64,000 bases of DNA from Eriocheir sinensis (Eukaryota; Arthropoda; Malacostraca; Decapoda; Varunidae): NCBI RefSeq assembly GCF_024679095.1, contig NW_026110552.1, forward strand, positions 682,001 to 746,000, read 5' to 3'. Under the pieces are notes generated by a model. It saw only the letters and a list, made by a program, of their open reading frames with translations. It ran no database searches and was not told the origin of the DNA. Shown piece by piece: positions 1 to 16,760 of the stretch (its first letter is position 1; each line of letters starts with the position of its first letter). Position numbers and translations under genes: made by a program.

Positions 1-1330
<1,330 letters not shown>

Positions 1331-1540
1331 TTACTCATACAAATTTATATTATTTTATTGGTATTTTGTTTATTTATTTTGATACGAATTACATGATTAT
1401 ATGAGTATTTTGTACACATTTTTTTATACGTATTTACATTATTTAATGTGTATTTTGTTTATATATTTTCATACAAATTTACGTTATTATATGTGTATTT
1501 GTATAAATATTTTGATACAAATTTACTTTATTTCATGTAT
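1331..1540 (+). repeat. Satellite array, + orientation (block 2, about 5 monomers)
   Basis: Short T-rich block between two inversion points. The left junction (CATACACGTTTACT) recurs at about 47,214 and, inverted and shortened, at about 17,858. The sequence matches 47,215-47,430, where the + block continues for another 0.8 kb. Here it is cut at about 1,540 by a new flip inside TGTATTTTGTACACATAAAA. Confidence 0.85.
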
Positions 1541-1675
1541 TTTGTACACATAAAATAATGTAAATTTGTATGAAAATATATAAACAAAAACATATAAAAT
1601 CACGTAAATTTGGATAAAATATATATATACAAAATATACATTAAATATTTTAAATATGTATAAAAATATATTAAA
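1541..1675 (-). repeat. Satellite array, - orientation (block 3, 3 monomers)
   Basis: About three A-rich monomers. Nearly identical to 21,360-21,494, including the unusual TATAAAATCACGTAAATTTGG segment. It ends at the hairpin junction centred at 1,675. Confidence 0.85.
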
Positions 1676-1691
1676 TTATATATATTTTTAT
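1660..1691. other. Hairpin junction K, copy 1 (- to + flip)
   Basis: An inverted repeat with 12-bp arms (ATAAAAATATAT / ATATATTTTTAT) and an 8-nt loop sits exactly where array orientation changes. The same structure lies at the flips at 21,479-21,510 (direct copy) and at 51,822-51,853 and 62,582-62,613 (inverted copies). Confidence 0.85.
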
Positions 1692-4330
1692 TGATATTTG
1701 CGTTATTTATGTGTATTTTGTATATGTTTTTTCATAGAAATCTACACTATTTTATTGGTATTTTGTCTATTTATTTTGATACGTATTACATGATTATTTG
1801 TGTATTTTTTACATTTTTTTATACGTATTTACATTATTTAATGTGTATTTTGTTTATATATTTTTATACAAATTTACAATATTATATGTGTATTGGATAG
1901 GTATTTTGATACAAATTTACATTACTTTATGTATTTTGTATATATATTTCAATTCAAATTTAGCTTATTTTATGTGTATTTTGTATATCTATTTATTTTA
2001 ATACAAAATCAAATATTTTATGTTTTTTCGTATATATATTTTTATAAAAAATGCATTATTTTATGGGTATTTTGCATCTTAATTTTCATACAAATTTACA
2101 TTATTTTATTAATATTCTCTGTATTTATTTTGATACGATTTTACATTATTTTATTTGTGTTTTGTATATATTTTTTTTATACATATTTACATTATTTAAT
2201 GTGTTTTTTATATATATATTTGATACAAATTTACGTTATTTTAAGTCTATATGTTTATATATTTTCATTAAAATTTACATTATTTTATGTGTATTTCGTA
2301 TATGTATTTCAATACAAATTTACCAAATTTTATGTTTTTTGTATATTTATTTTCATACAAGTTTAAATTATTTTTGTTTATTTTTGTATATAGTTTTATA
2401 CAAATTTAGGTTATTTTATGTGTATTTTGTATATCTATTTTCATACAAATACACATTCTTTTCATGATATTTTTTTTATTTATTTTGACACGAATTAACA
2501 TTATTTAATGTGCATTTTGTATATATTTTTATACGTATTTACATTATTTCAAGTGTATTTTGTATATATATTTCTATAGAAATCTACGTTATTTTATGAG
2601 TATTCGTATATATATTTTGAAAAAAACTTACATTGTTTTACGTGTATTTTGCATATTTTTTCAATACAAATTTACATTATTGTATGTGAATTTTGTATAT
2701 TAATTTTAATACAAATTTGATTAATCTATGTGTATTTTTGTGTATGTATTTTTAAAAAAATATGCTTTATTTTAAGGGTATTTTGCATCTTTATTTTCAT
2801 ACAAATTTACATTATTTTATTGATATTCTGTGTATTTATTTGGTATGATTTTACATTATTCTATGTGTATTTTGTATATATATTTTATATAAAATGTATT
2901 TGTTTTAATTTCATACAAATCTTCATTATTTTATGTGTTTTTTGTACATGTATTTAAATACAAATTTAACTAGTTATATGTGTATTTTGTATATCTATTT
3001 TGTATGTATATTATCATAGAAATTTACTCTATTTTATGAGTATTCGTATATATATTTTGATACAAATTTACATTATTGATGTGTATTTTGCATATCTATT
3101 TCAATACAAATTTTCTTTATTGTACGTGCATTTTGTATATTTATTTTAATACAAATTTAATTATTTTATATGTATTTTTGTATATATATTTTTATGCAAA
3201 TATGCGTTATTATATGGATATTTTGCAGCTTTATTTTCATACAAATTTACATTATTTTATTGATATTCTCTTTAATTATTTTGATACGATTTAACACTAT
3301 GTGTATTTTGTATATATTTTTTTATACATATTTACATTATTTAAGGTTTATTTTGTATATATATTTTATCCAAATTTACATTATTTTATGTGTATTTGTT
3401 TATATATTTTTATACAAATATACATTATTTTATGTGTATTTTGTATATACATTTTCATAAAAAAATTACGTTATTTTATTGTGTGTATTCGTATATATTT
3501 TGATACAAATTTTATACAAATTCATGCTATTTAATGTGTATTTGTATATATATTTTCATACAAATTTATATTATTTTATGTGTATTTTTTCATATATTTC
3601 ATTACAAATTTACCTTATTTTATGTTTATTTTGTATATTTATTTCATTCAATTTTAAATTATTTTATGTGTATATTTGTATTTGCATTTAGGTTATTTTA
3701 TGTGTATTTTGTATATATATTTTCATCCAAAATTACATTATTATATTGGTATTTTCTTAATTTAATTCGATACGAATTTAGATTATTTCATAGGTATTTT
3801 GTATACATTTTTTTATACTCATTTACATTATCTAATGTGTGTTTTGTATATATATTTTTATGCAAATTTATTTTATGTTCATTTTTGTACATATATTTTT
3901 ATAGAAATTTACGTTATTTTATGTATATAGTTTTATATAAATTTACGTTATTTTATGTGCATTTTGTATATTTATATTTATACAAATACACATTCTTTTA
4001 TTGCTATATTGTTTATTTATATTTATACTAATTTACATTATTTTATGTGTATTTTGTATACATTTTTTTATACGTATTTACTTAATTTTATGGTTATTTT
4101 GTATATGTATTTTTATAGAAATCTACGTTATTTTATGTGTATTCGCATATATTTTGAAACAAATTTACATTATTTTATATGTATTTTGCATATCTATTTC
4201 AATACAAATTTACCTTATTGTATGTGCATTTTGTATATTTATTTTGATACAAATTCAAATATCTTATGTGTATTTTGGTATAAATAATTTTATAAAAAAA
4301 TGCGTTATATTATAGGTATTTTGCATCTTA
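1676..4330 (+). repeat. Segmental duplication family C, copy 1
   Basis: A run of monomers in the same order appears at 24,429-26,840 (direct) and at 41,325-43,495 and 49,115-51,837 (inverted). Copy 1 has the plain monomer near 3,541-3,560 where copies 2 and 3 carry an (AT)n tract. It also reads TGTGTATTCGTATAT near 3,480 where the other three read TATAAGTATAT, so it appears to be the earliest-branching copy. Confidence 0.85.
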
Positions 4331-6782
4331 ATTTTCATACAAATTTACATTATTTTATTAATATTCTGTGTATATATTTTGATACGATTTTACATTATTC
4401 TATTTGTGTTTTGTATATATTTTTTTATACATATTTACATTATTTAATGTGTATTTTGTATATATATTTCATACAAATTTACGTTATTATATGTGTATTT
4501 GATTATATATTTTCTTTCAAATTTACATTATTTTATGTGTATTTTGTATATGTATTTCAATAGAAATTAACCTAATTTTATGTGTATTTTGTATATTTCT
4601 TTTCATACAAATTTAAATTATTTTTGTGTATTTTTGTATATAGTTTTATACAAATTTAGGTTATTTTATGTACGCATTTACATTATTTAATGTGTGTTTT
4701 ATATATATATTTTTATCCAAAGTTAATTTATTTTACGTTCATTTTTGGACATATATTTTCATAGAAATTAGCGTTATTTTATATGTATTTGTATATGTTT
4801 TCTCATACAAATTTACATTATTTTATTGCTATTTTGTTTATTTAGTTTGATACGAATTACATGATTATATATGTATTTTGTACATATTTTTTATACGTAT
4901 TTACATTACTTAATGTGTATTTTGTTTATATATTTTTAAACAAATGTACGTTATTATATGTATTTTTATAAATATTTTGATACAAATTTACATTATTTTA
5001 TGTATTTTGTATATACATTTCAATTCAAATTTAGCTTATTTTATCTGTATTTTGTATATCTATTTTCATACGAATTTAATTACTTCTGTGTATTTTTGTA
5101 TATAGTTTTATACAAATTTATGTTATTTTATGTGTATTTTGTATATTTATATTTATACAAATACACATTCTTTTATTGGTATTTTGTTTATTTATTTTGA
5201 TACGAATTTACGTTATTTTATGTGTATTTTGTATACATTTTTTTATACGTATTTACTTCATTTTACGTGTATTTTGTATAAATATTTTTATACAAATCTA
5301 CGTTATTTTATGTGTATTCGTATATATATTTTGAAACAAATTTACATTGTTTTATATGTATTTTGCATATCTATTTCAATACAGATCTACCTTATTGTAT
5401 GTGTATTTTGTATATTTATTTTAATACAAATAAATTTTTTTGTGTATTTTTGTATATATATTTAAAAAAAAATCGTTATTTTATGGGTATTTTGCTTCTT
5501 TATTTTCATACAAATTTACATTATTTTATTAATATTCTGTGTATTTATTTTGATACGATTTTACATTATTTTATTTGTGTTTTGTATATATTTTTTTTTT
5601 TACAAATTTACGTTATTTTAAGTGTATTTGTTTATGTATTTTCATTCAAATTTACAGTATTTTATGTGTATTTTGTATATGTATTTCAATACAAGTTTAC
5701 CTAATTTTATGTGTATTTTGTATATTTATTTTCATACAAATTTAAATTATATTAAATTATATAGTTTTTTACAAATTTATGTTATCTTGTGTATTTTGTA
5801 TATTTATTTTCATACAAATACACATTCCTTTATTGACATTTTGTTTATTTATTTTGACGCGAATTTACATTATTTAATGTGTATTTTGTATATATATTTT
5901 TATACGTATTTACATCCTTTCATGTGTATTTTGTATAATTATTATAAATGCGTTATTTTGTGGGTATTTTGCATCTTTATTTTCATACAAATTTACTTTA
6001 TTTTATTCACATTCTGTGTATTTATTTTAATACGATTTTACCTTATTCTATTTGTGTTTTGTATATATATTTTTTATACATATTTACATTATTTAATGAG
6101 TATTTTTTATATATATTTTATACAAATTTATGTTAATTTAAGTGTATTTGTTTATATATTTTCATTCAAATTTACATTATTTTATGTGTATTTTGTATAT
6201 GTATTTCTTTACAAATTTACCTAATTTTATGTGTATTTTGTATATTTATTTTCATACAAATTTAACTTATTTTTGTGTATTTTTATATATAGTTTTATAC
6301 AAATTTACGTTATTTTATGTGTATTTTGTATATGTATTTTCATACAAATACACATTCTTTTATTGATATTTTAATTATTTATTTTGACACGAATTTACAT
6401 TATTTAATGTGTATTTAGTATATATATTTTTATACGTATTTACAACATTTCATGTATATTTTGTATATATATATTTCTATAGAAATCTACGTTATTTTAT
6501 GTGTATTCGTATATATATTTTGAAACAAATCTACATTATTTTATGTGTATTTTGTATATAGATTTCATTATAAATTTGCCTTATTTTAAGTTTATTTTTA
6601 TATCTATTTTCATTCAAATTCAAATCATTTTATGTGTATATATTTATTTGTATTTACGTTACTTTATGTGTATTTTCTATATATATTTTTATTCAAAATT
6701 ACATTATTTTATCGGTATTTTGTTCATTTATTTCGATACGAATTTAGATTATTTCATGTGTATTTTCTATACATATACATAT
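1676..6782 (+). repeat. Long satellite array, + orientation (block 4)
   Basis: About 113 monomers in uninterrupted T-rich orientation. It holds family C copy 1 (to about 4,330) and the start of family A copy 1 (from about 5,480). The marker monomer GGGTATTTTGCATCTT recurs near 2,055, 2,775, 5,487 and 5,960, showing higher-order order with deletions. Open frames of up to 200 codons (5,622-6,224) show a 15-residue period (such as [15 protein letters not shown]) and are not treated as genes. Confidence 0.93.
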
Positions 6783-9700
6783 AGAGTAGATTTCTATGAA
6801 AATATATATTCAAAATACATATAAAATTATGTAAATAAGTATAAAAATATATATATATATATCAAATACACCTAAAAAAATGAAAATTCGTATCAAAATA
6901 AATAAATAAAATTCCGATAAAAGAACGAATATTTGTAGGAAAATAAATATACAAAATACACATAAAATTACGAAAATTTGAATAAAAATATATACAAAAA
7001 TACACAAAATTAATTTCAATTTATATGAAAATAGATATACAAAATACACATATAATTAGTTAAATTTGTATTTAAATACATGTACAAAATTCACATAAAA
7101 TAATGTAAATTTGTATGAAATGAAAACAAATTCACATAAAATAACATACATTGGTATAAAATAGATATACAAAATATACATAGAATAATGTAAAATCGTA
7201 TCAAAATAAATACACAGAATATCAATAAAATAATGTAATTTTGTATGAAAATAAGGATGCAAAATACCCATAAAATAAAGCATTTTTTTTATAAAAATAC
7301 ATATACAAAAATACACATAGAATAGCTAAATTTGTATTAAAATTAATATACAAAATGCACGTACAATAAGGTAAATTTGTATTGAAAAAATATGCAAAAT
7401 GCACATAAAACAATGTATATTTGTTTCAAAATATATATACGAATACACATAAAATAATGTAAATTCGCATCAAAATAAATAAACAAAATATCAATAAAAG
7501 AATGTGTATTTGTATGAAAATAGATATACAAAATACACATAAAATATTGTAAATTTGAATAAAACTCTATACAAAAATACACAAAAAATAATTTAAATTT
7601 GTATAAAATATATATAAAAAATACACATGAAATTAGGTAAATTTCTATTGAAATACATAAACAAAATACACATAAAATAATATAAATTTGAATAAAAATA
7701 TATAAACAAATACACTTAAAATAACGAAAATTTGTATGAAATATATATAAAAAATACACATTAAATCATGTAAATATGTATAAAAAAATATATACAAAAC
7801 ACAAATAGAATAATGTAAAATAGTATCAAAATAAATACACAGAATATTAATAAATTAATGTAAATTTGTATGAAAATAAAGATGCAAAATACCCATAAAA
7901 CAACGCATTTTTTATGAAAATATATATACCAAAATGCACATAAAATATTTAAATTTGTATTACAATAAATATACAAAATGCACATACAATAAGGTAAATT
8001 TGTATTGAAATAGATATGCAAAATACATATAAAACAATGTAAATTTGTTTCAAAATATACATACGAATACTCATAAAATAACGTAGATTTCTATAAAATA
8101 TATATACAAAATACTCATAAATGAAGTAAATACGTATAAGAAAATGTATACAAAATACACATAAAATAATGTAAATTCGTATCAAAATAAATAAACTAAA
8201 TGCCAATAAAAGAATGTTTACTTGTATAAATATAAATATACAAAATACACATAAAATAACGTTAAATTGTATAAAACTATATACAAAAATAAACAAAAAT
8301 AATTAAATTTGTATGAAAATAGATATACAAAAGACACATAAAATAAGCTAAATTTGAATTGAAATAAATATAGAAAATACATAAAATAATGTAAATTTGT
8401 ATCAAAATATATATTCAAATACACATATAATAACGTAAATTTGTATAAAAATATTTAAACAAAATACACATTAAATAATGTAAATACGTATAAAAGATAT
8501 GTACGTAATGTAAAAATTTATATAATTAAAGATGCAAATTACCCATAAAATATCTTATATTTAAAAATATATATATACAAAAATACACATAAAATAATTA
8601 AATTTGTATTAAAATAATTATACAAAATACACATACAATAAGGTAGATTTTTATTGAAATAGATATGCAAAAATTAAATAAAAAAATGAAATTTTTTTAA
8701 TCAAAATATATACGAATATATATATACAAAATACACATAAAATAATGTAAATACATAGAAAAATATATATACAAAATACACATAAAATAATATAAATTCG
8801 TATCAAAATAAATAAACAAAATTTCCTCTAAAAGAATGTATATGTGTAGGAAAATATATATACAAAATACAAATAAAATAAAAAAAATTTGTATAAAAAT
8901 AATACAAAAATACGCAAAAATAATTTAAATTTGTTTGAAAATAGATATGCAAAATACAAATGAAACAAGGCAAATTTTTATTAAAATACATATACAAAAT
9001 ACACATAAAATAATGTAAATTTGTATGAAAATATATAAAAAAATACACATAAGATAACGTAAATTTCCATAAAATATATGTACAAAATATACATTAAATA
9101 ATGTAAATATGTCTAAAAATATATATACAAAATACACAGAATAACGTAAAATCGTATCAAAATAAATAAACAGACAATCAATAAAATAATGTAAATTTGT
9201 ATGAAAATAAAGATGCAAAATACCCATATAATAACGCATATTTGTTTAAAAATATATATACAAAAATACACATAAAATAATTAAATTTGCATCAAAATAA
9301 ATATACAAAAGGCACATACAATAAAGAAAATTTGTATTGAAATAGATATGCGAAATACACATAAATAATGTAAATTTGTATCAAAATATATATACGAATA
9401 CACATAAAATAGAGTAAAATTCTATGAAAATATATATTCAAAATACATATAAAATTATGTAAATAAGTATAAAAATATATATATCAAATACACCTAAAAT
9501 AATGAAAACTCGTATCAAAATAAATAAACAAAATTCCGATAAAAGAACGTATATTTGTAGGAAAATAAATATACAAAATTCACATAAAATTACGAAAATT
9601 TGAATAAAAATATATACTAAAATACACAAAATTAATTTCAATTTGTATGAAAATAGATATACATAATACACATATAATTAGTTAAATTTGTATTTAAATA

Positions 9701-12152
9701 CATGTACAAAATACACATAAAATAATGTAAATTTGTATGAAATGAAAACAAATTCACATAAAATAACGTTCATTTGTATGAAATATATATACAAAATATA
9801 CATAGAATAATGTAAAATCGTATCAAAATAAATACACAGAATATCAATAAAATAATGTAAATTTGTATGAAAATAAAGATGCAAAATACCCATAAAATAA
9901 AGCATTTTTTTATGAAAATACATATACAAAAATACACATAGAATAATTAAATTTGTATTAAAATTAATATACAAAATGCACGTACAATAAGGTAAATTTA
10001 TATTGAAAAAATATGCAAAATGCACATAAAACAAAGTATATTTGTTTCAAAATATATATACGAAGACAAATAAAATAACATATATTTCTATAGAAATATA
10101 TATACAAAATACACATGAAATGACGTAAATACGTATAAAAATATATATACACAATACACATTAAATAATGTGAATTCGCGTCAAAATAAATAAACAAATA
10201 TCAATAAAAAATGTGTATTTGTATGAAAATAGATATACAAAATACACATAAAATATTTTAAATTTATATAAAACTCTTTTTATAAAAATATATATACCAA
10301 AATAATAAAATTTTAAAATTTGTATTACAATAAATATACAAAATGCACATACAATAAGGTACATTTATATTGAAATAGATATGCTAAATACATATAAAAC
10401 AATGTAAATTTGCTTCAAAATATATATACCAATACACATAAAATAACGTAGATTACTATAAAAATATATATACAAAATACACATTAAATGAAGTAAATAC
10501 GTATAAGAAAATGTATACAAAGTACACATAAAATAATTAAATTTGATTTAAAATAAATTTACAAAATACACATACAATAAGGTAAATCTATATTGAAATA
10601 GATATGCAAAATACCCATAAAATAATGTAAATTTGTATCAAATTATATACAAATACACACAATAAAATAACGTAAATTTTTATGAAGATGTATATAAAAA
10701 ATACACATAAAATAATGTAAATACGTAGAATAACATATATACAAAATACACATAAAATTATGTAAATTCTTATGAAAATAAATGAACAAAATTCCACTAA
10801 AAGAATGTATATTTGTAGGAAAATATAAATACAAAATACAAATAAAATAACTAAAATTTGTATTAAAATATATAAAAAATACATAAAAATAATTTAAATT
10901 TGTTTGAAAATAGATATGCAAAATACACATAAAATTAGGCAAATCTGTATTGAAATACATATACAAATTACACATAAAATATTGTAAATTTGTATGAAAA
11001 TATATAAACAAATACACATAAAATAGCGTAAATTTATATAAAATATATATACAAAATATACATTAAATAATGTAAATGTGTATAAAAATAAATAAACAGA
11101 ATATCAATAAAATAATGTAAATTTGTATGAAAATAAAGATGCAAAATACCCAAAAAATAACGCATATTTTTAAAAAAATAAACATAAAATAATTAAATTT
11201 GTATTAAAATAAATATACAAAATACACATACAATATGGTAAATTTGTATTGAAATAGATATGCAAAATAAACAAATAATGTAAATTTGTATCAAAATATA
11301 TATACGAATACCCATAAAATAGAGTAAATTTCTATGAAAATATATATTCAAAACACAAATAAAATGATATAAATAAGTATAAAATATACATATCAAATAC
11401 ACCTAAAAGAATGTAAATTCGTATAAAAATAAATAAACAAAATTGCGATAAAAGATGCAGGATACACATTAAATAATGTAAATATTTATAAAAAAAATAT
11501 ATATAAAAAAAATAGTATAATGTTAAATCGTATCAAAATAAATACACCGAATATTAATAAAATAATGTAAATTTGTAAGAAAATAAAGATCCAAAATTCC
11601 CATCAAATAGCGCATTTCTTATAAAAATATATATACCAAAATACACATAAAATATTTAAATTTGTATTGAAATAAATATACAAAATGCACATACAATAAG
11701 GTAAATTTGTATTGAAAGAGATATGCAAAAATACATATAAAACAATGTAAATTTGTTTCAAAATATATATACGAATACACATAAAATAACGTAGATTTCT
11801 ATAAAAATATATATACAAAATACACATAAAATTAAGTAAAAACGTATGAAAAGAGATATACAAAATACACATAGAATAATGTAAAATTGTATATAAAAAT
11901 ATAAATGCAAAATACCCATAAAATAAACCATAATTTTATAAAAATACATATAAAAAAATACACATAGCATAATTAAATTTGTATTAAAATTAATATACAA
12001 AATGCATATACAATAAGCTAAATTTGTATTGAAAAAATATGCAAAATACACATAAAACAGTGTAAATTTATTTCAAAATCTATATACGAATACTCATAAA
12101 TCAACGTAGATTTCTATAGAAATATATATACAAAATACACATCAAATGAAAA

Positions 12153-12217
<65 letters not shown>

Positions 12218-12286
12218 CTATTTATATATATATATCTCTATATATATATATATATCTATCTATATATATATATATATATATATATA

Positions 12287-12365
<79 letters not shown>

Positions 12366-13237
12366 CACATTAAATAATGTAAACTCTCGTCAAAGTAAAT
12401 AAACAAAATATCAATAAAAGAATGTGTATTTGTATGAAAATAGAAATACAATATACACATAAAATCACCTAAATTTTTATGAAACTATATACAAAAATAC
12501 ACAAAAATAATTTTAATTTGTATGAAAATAAATATACAAAATACACATAAAATTAGGTAAATTTGTATTGAAATACATTTACAAAATACACATAAAATAA
12601 TGTAAATTTGAATGAAAATATATAAACAAATTCACTTAAAATAACGTAAATTTGTATAAAATATATATAGGTATGTATGTATAAAAGGATATATACAAAA
12701 CACAAATAGAGTAATATAAAATCGTATCAAAATAAATACACAGAATATTAATAAAATAATGTAAATTTGTATGAAAATTAAGATGCAAAATACCCATAAA
12801 ATAACGCATTTTTTCTAAAAATATTTATACCAAGACACACATAAAATATTTGAATTTGTATTAAAATAAATATACAAAATGCACATACAATAAGGTAAAT
12901 TTGTATTGAAATAGATATGCAAAATACATATAAAACCATGTAAATTTTTTAAAAATATATATACGAATACACATAAAATAACGTAGATTTCTATGAAAAT
13001 AAATATACAAAATACACATAAAATGAAGTAAATACGTATAAAAAAAGGTATACAATATACACAAAATAATGTAAACTTGTATCAAAATAAATAAACAAAA
13101 TACTAATAAAAGAAAGTGTATTGTATATATATAAATTTACAAAATACAAATAAAATAACGTAAATTTATATAAAACTATATGCAAAAAATACACAAAAGT
13201 AATTAAATTTGTGTGGAAATAGATATACAAAATACAT
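6783..13237 (-). repeat. Long satellite array, - orientation (block 5)
   Basis: About 140 monomers, A-rich on +. The marker GATGCAAAATACCCATA recurs near 7,260, 7,885, 8,541, 9,215 and 9,885, that is every 620-680 bp (14-15 monomers). The left boundary is the junction with CATATAGAGTA, shared with 28,178 and 54,757. The right boundary is the palindrome at 13,223-13,252. An (AT)n tract occupies 12,170-12,361. Confidence 0.93.
12149..12361. repeat. A22 run plus interrupted (AT)n, A family copy 1
   Basis: A run of 22 A (12,149-12,170) passes into about 190 bp of AT repeat with AATCTATTT, CTC and CTATC interruptions between 12,214 and 12,290, then a clean run to 12,361. The homologous tracts at 33,555-33,689 and 58,373-58,559 are preceded by a shorter A run and by ATGTAAACACGAAT, which this copy has lost. 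The long A run is therefore local slippage, not a retroposon tail. Confidence 0.95.
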
Positions 13238-13252
13238 GTGTATTTTGTATAT
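13223..13252. other. Palindrome junction L, copy 1 (- to + flip)
   Basis: A nearly perfect palindrome with 14-bp arms (ATATACAAAATACA / TGTATTTTGTATAT) and only two central bases marks the flip. It is what results when a monomer and its inverted copy are joined inside the conserved TGTATTTTGTATAT segment. The same palindrome lies at 34,555-34,584 and, with one mismatched pair, at 59,443-59,472. Confidence 0.9.
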
Positions 13253-14324
13253 TTATTTTCATACAAATTGAAATTATTTTGTTTATTTTTTATATTTTCA
13301 TACAAATTTTCGTTATTTAATGTGTATTTTGTATATTTATTTTTTCTACAAATATACGTTCTTTTATCTGAATTTTGTTTATTGAATTTGTAACGAATTT
13401 ACCTTATTTTGTATATCTATTTTCATACAAATTAAAATACTTCTGTGTATTTTTGTAAATAGTTTTATATAAATTTACGTTATTTTATGTGTATTTTGTA
13501 TATTTATATTTATACAAATACACATTCTTTTATTGGTATTTTGTATATTTATTTTGATACGAATTTACATTATTTTATGTGTAATTTGTACACATTTTTT
13601 TATACGTACCTATTTACTTCATTTTATGTATATTTTGTATATATATTTTTATAGAAATCTACGTTATTTTATGTGTATTCGTATATATATTTTGAAACAA
13701 ATTTACATTGTTTTATATGTATTTTGCATATCTATTTCAATACAAATTTACCTTATTGAATGTGTTTTTTGTATATTTATTTTAATACAAATTTAATTTT
13801 TTGATGTGTATTTTGGTATATATATTTTTATAAATAAAAAAAATGCGTTATTTTATGGGTATTTTTATAAATATTTTGATACAAATCTACATTATTTTAT
13901 GTATTTTGTATATACATTTCAATTCAAATTTAGCTTATTTTATCTGTATTTTGTATATCTATTTTCATACGAATTTAATTACTTCTGTGTATTTTTATAT
14001 ATAGTTTTATACAAATTTACATATTTATATTTATACAAATACACATTCTTTTATTGGTATTTTGTTTATTTATTTTGATACGAATTTACATTATTTTATG
14101 TATATTTTGTATACATTTTCATATACGTATTTACTTCATTTTATGTGTATTTTGTATATATATTTTTATACAAATCTACGTTATTTTATGTGTATTCGTA
14201 TATATATTTTGAAACAAATTTACATTGTTTTATATGTATTTTGCATATCTATTTCAATACAGATTTACCTTATTGTATGTGTATTTTGTATATTTATTTT
14301 AATATAAATTAATTTTTTCATGTG
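13238..14324 (+). repeat. Satellite array, + orientation (block 6)
   Basis: About 24 monomers, direct copy of 34,570-35,650 and 59,458-60,545. In this copy the block stops at TTTCATGTGTAAAGATGC, where it flips. The other two copies continue + for a further 0.3 kb, so this junction is private to copy 1 and younger than the duplication. Confidence 0.9.
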
Positions 14325-16374
14325 TAAAGATGCAAAATTCCCATAAAATAGCGCATTTCTTATAAAAATATATATACCAAAATACACATAAAATATTTAA
14401 ATTTGTATTGAAATAAATATACAAAATGCACATACAATAAGGTAAATTTGTATTGAAAGAGATATGCAAAAATATATATAAAACAATGTAAATTTATTTC
14501 AAAATATATATACGAATACAAATACAAAAAACGTAGATTTCTATAAAAATATATATACAAAATACACATAAAATTAAGTAAATACGTATAAAAAAATGTG
14601 TATTTGTAAAAACATATATATACAAAATACACATAAAATATCGTAAATTTGTATAAAACTGTATACAAAAATACTCAGATATAATTAAATTTGTATGAAA
14701 ATATATATACAAAATACAGCTAAAATAAGCTAAATTTGAATTGAAATGTACATACAAAATACATAAAATAATATAAATCTGTATCAAAATATTTATACAA
14801 ATACATATAATAACGTAGATTTGTTTAAAAATATATAAACAAAATACACGTTAAGTAATGTAAATACGTATAAAAAATATGTACAAAATACACATATAAT
14901 CATGTAATTCGTATCAAAATAAATAAACAAAATAGCAATTAAATAATGTAAATTTGTATGAGAAAACATATACAAATAACGCAAATTTCTATAAAAATAT
15001 ATGTACAAAAATGCACATAAAATAAAATAAATTTGCAAAAAAATATATATACAAAACACACACTAAATAATGTAAATGCGTACATAAAATAACCTAAATT
15101 TGTATAAAACTATATACAAAAATACACAAAAATAATTTAAATTTGTTTAAAAAGAAATATACAAAATACACATAAAATTAGGTAAATTTTTATTGAAATA
15201 CATATACAAAATACATATCAAATAATGTAAATTTGAATGAAAATATATAAACAAATACACTTAAAATAACGTAAATTTGTATAAAATATATATGCAAGAT
15301 ACACATTAAATAATGTAAATGTGTATAAAAAATATATATACAAAAAACAAATAGAATAATGTAAAATCGTATCAAAAAAAATACACTGAATATCAATAAA
15401 ATAATGTAAATTTGTATGAAAATAGAGATACAAAATTCCCAAAAATTATCGCATTTTTTATAAAAATGTATTTACCAAAATACACATAAAATATTTAAAT
15501 TTGTATTGAAATAAATATACAAAATGCATATACAGTAAGATAAATTTGTATTGAAAGAGATATTCAAAAATACAAATAAAACAATATAAATTTGTTTCAA
15601 AACACATAAAATAAAGTAGATTTCTATAGAAATATATATACAAAATACATATGAAATTATGTAAATACGTATAAAAATATATATACAAAATACATATCAA
15701 ATAATGTAAATTAGTGTCAAAATAAATGAACAAAATATCATGAAAAGAATGTGTATTTGTATGAAAATAGATAATAGATAATAAATTTGTATAAAATATA
15801 TATGCAAGATACACATTAAATAATGTAAATATGTATAAAAAAGTATATACGAAAAACAAATAGAATAATGTAACATCGTATCAAAATAAATACACCGAAT
15901 ATTAATAAAATAATGTAAATTTGTATGAAAATAAAGATGCAAAATTCCCATAAAATAGCGCATTTCTTATAAAAATATATATACCAAAATACACATAAAA
16001 TATTTAAATTTGCATTGAAATAAATATACAAAATGCACATACAATAAGGTAAATTTGTATTGAAAAAGATATGCAAAAATACATATAAAACAATGTAAAT
16101 TTGTTTCAAAATATATATACGAATACAAATAAAATAACGTAGATTTCTATAAAAATATATATACAAAATACACATAAAATTAAGTAAATACGTATAAAAA
16201 AATGTATACAAAATACACATAAAATAATGTAATTTCGAATTAAAATAAATGTAAATTTGAATGAAAATATAAAAACAAATACACTTAAAATAACGTAAAT
16301 TTGTATAAAATATATATGCAATGTATTCAAAATACACATAAAATAATGTAATCTCGAATTAAAAGAAATGTACA
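14325..16374 (-). repeat. Satellite array, - orientation (block 7)
   Basis: About 45 monomers. The part at 14,630-15,290 resembles 36,300-36,960 and 39,420-40,080. The part at 15,290-16,250 resembles 40,080-41,050 and segments between 44.5 and 46.3 kb. It contains the fused-monomer scar GATAATAGATAATAAATTTG at about 15,770. Confidence 0.9.
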
Positions 16375-16760
16375 TATATTTTTTTACAAATCTACCTTAT
16401 TTTATTTTTATTTTCCATGTGTATTTTATATATTTATATTTATCCAAATACACATTCTTTTATTGGTATTTTGTTTATTTATTTTAATTCGAATTTACAT
16501 TATTTTATGTGTATTTTGTATACATTTTTTTATACGTATTTACTTAATTTTATGTGTGTTTTGTATATATATTTTTATAGAAATCTACGTTTTTTTATTT
16601 GAATTCGTATATATATTTTGAAACAAATTTACATTCTTTTATATGTATTTTTGCATATCTCTTTCAATACAAATTTACCTTATTGTATGTGCATTTTGTA
16701 TATTTATTTCAATGCAAATTTAAATATTTTATGTGTATTTTGGTATATATATTTTTATAA
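16375..16760 (+). repeat. Satellite array, + orientation (block 8, about 8 monomers)
   Basis: Short T-rich block whose right boundary (TATAAGATTACGAAAATTTG) is identical to the one at about 43,731. The last five monomers match 43,507-43,731, so block and junction were duplicated together. Confidence 0.88.

Larger units (their letters stand above)
5480..14320. repeat. Segmental duplication family A, copy 1 (8.8 kb)
   Basis: Direct copy of 26,880-35,650 at an offset of about 21.4 kb, and partly of 55,355-60,540 at about 46.2 kb. It spans two inversion junctions (about 6,783 and 13,237) and an (AT)n tract, all kept at corresponding places in the copies. Differences are mostly whole-monomer gains and losses, plus a monomer collapsed to GTATGTATGTAT near 12,668-12,684. 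Confidence 0.88.

Noticed and set aside
5622..6224. 200-codon open frame (and a second at 52,272-52,874) as genes
   Set aside because: The translation repeats every 15 residues in step with the DNA monomer. It has no domain, and equivalent frames appear wherever the array is T-rich, often in two overlapping frames at once.
7200..11200. CRISPR array, because of regular repeats
   Set aside because: Repeats are contiguous and degenerate, with no unique spacers, no fixed direct repeat and no cas genes.
12149..12170. Poly(A) run of 22 as the tail of a retroposon
   Set aside because: The paralogous loci at 33,545 and 58,362 have only a short A run within normal monomer sequence. There is no inserted element or target-site duplication.
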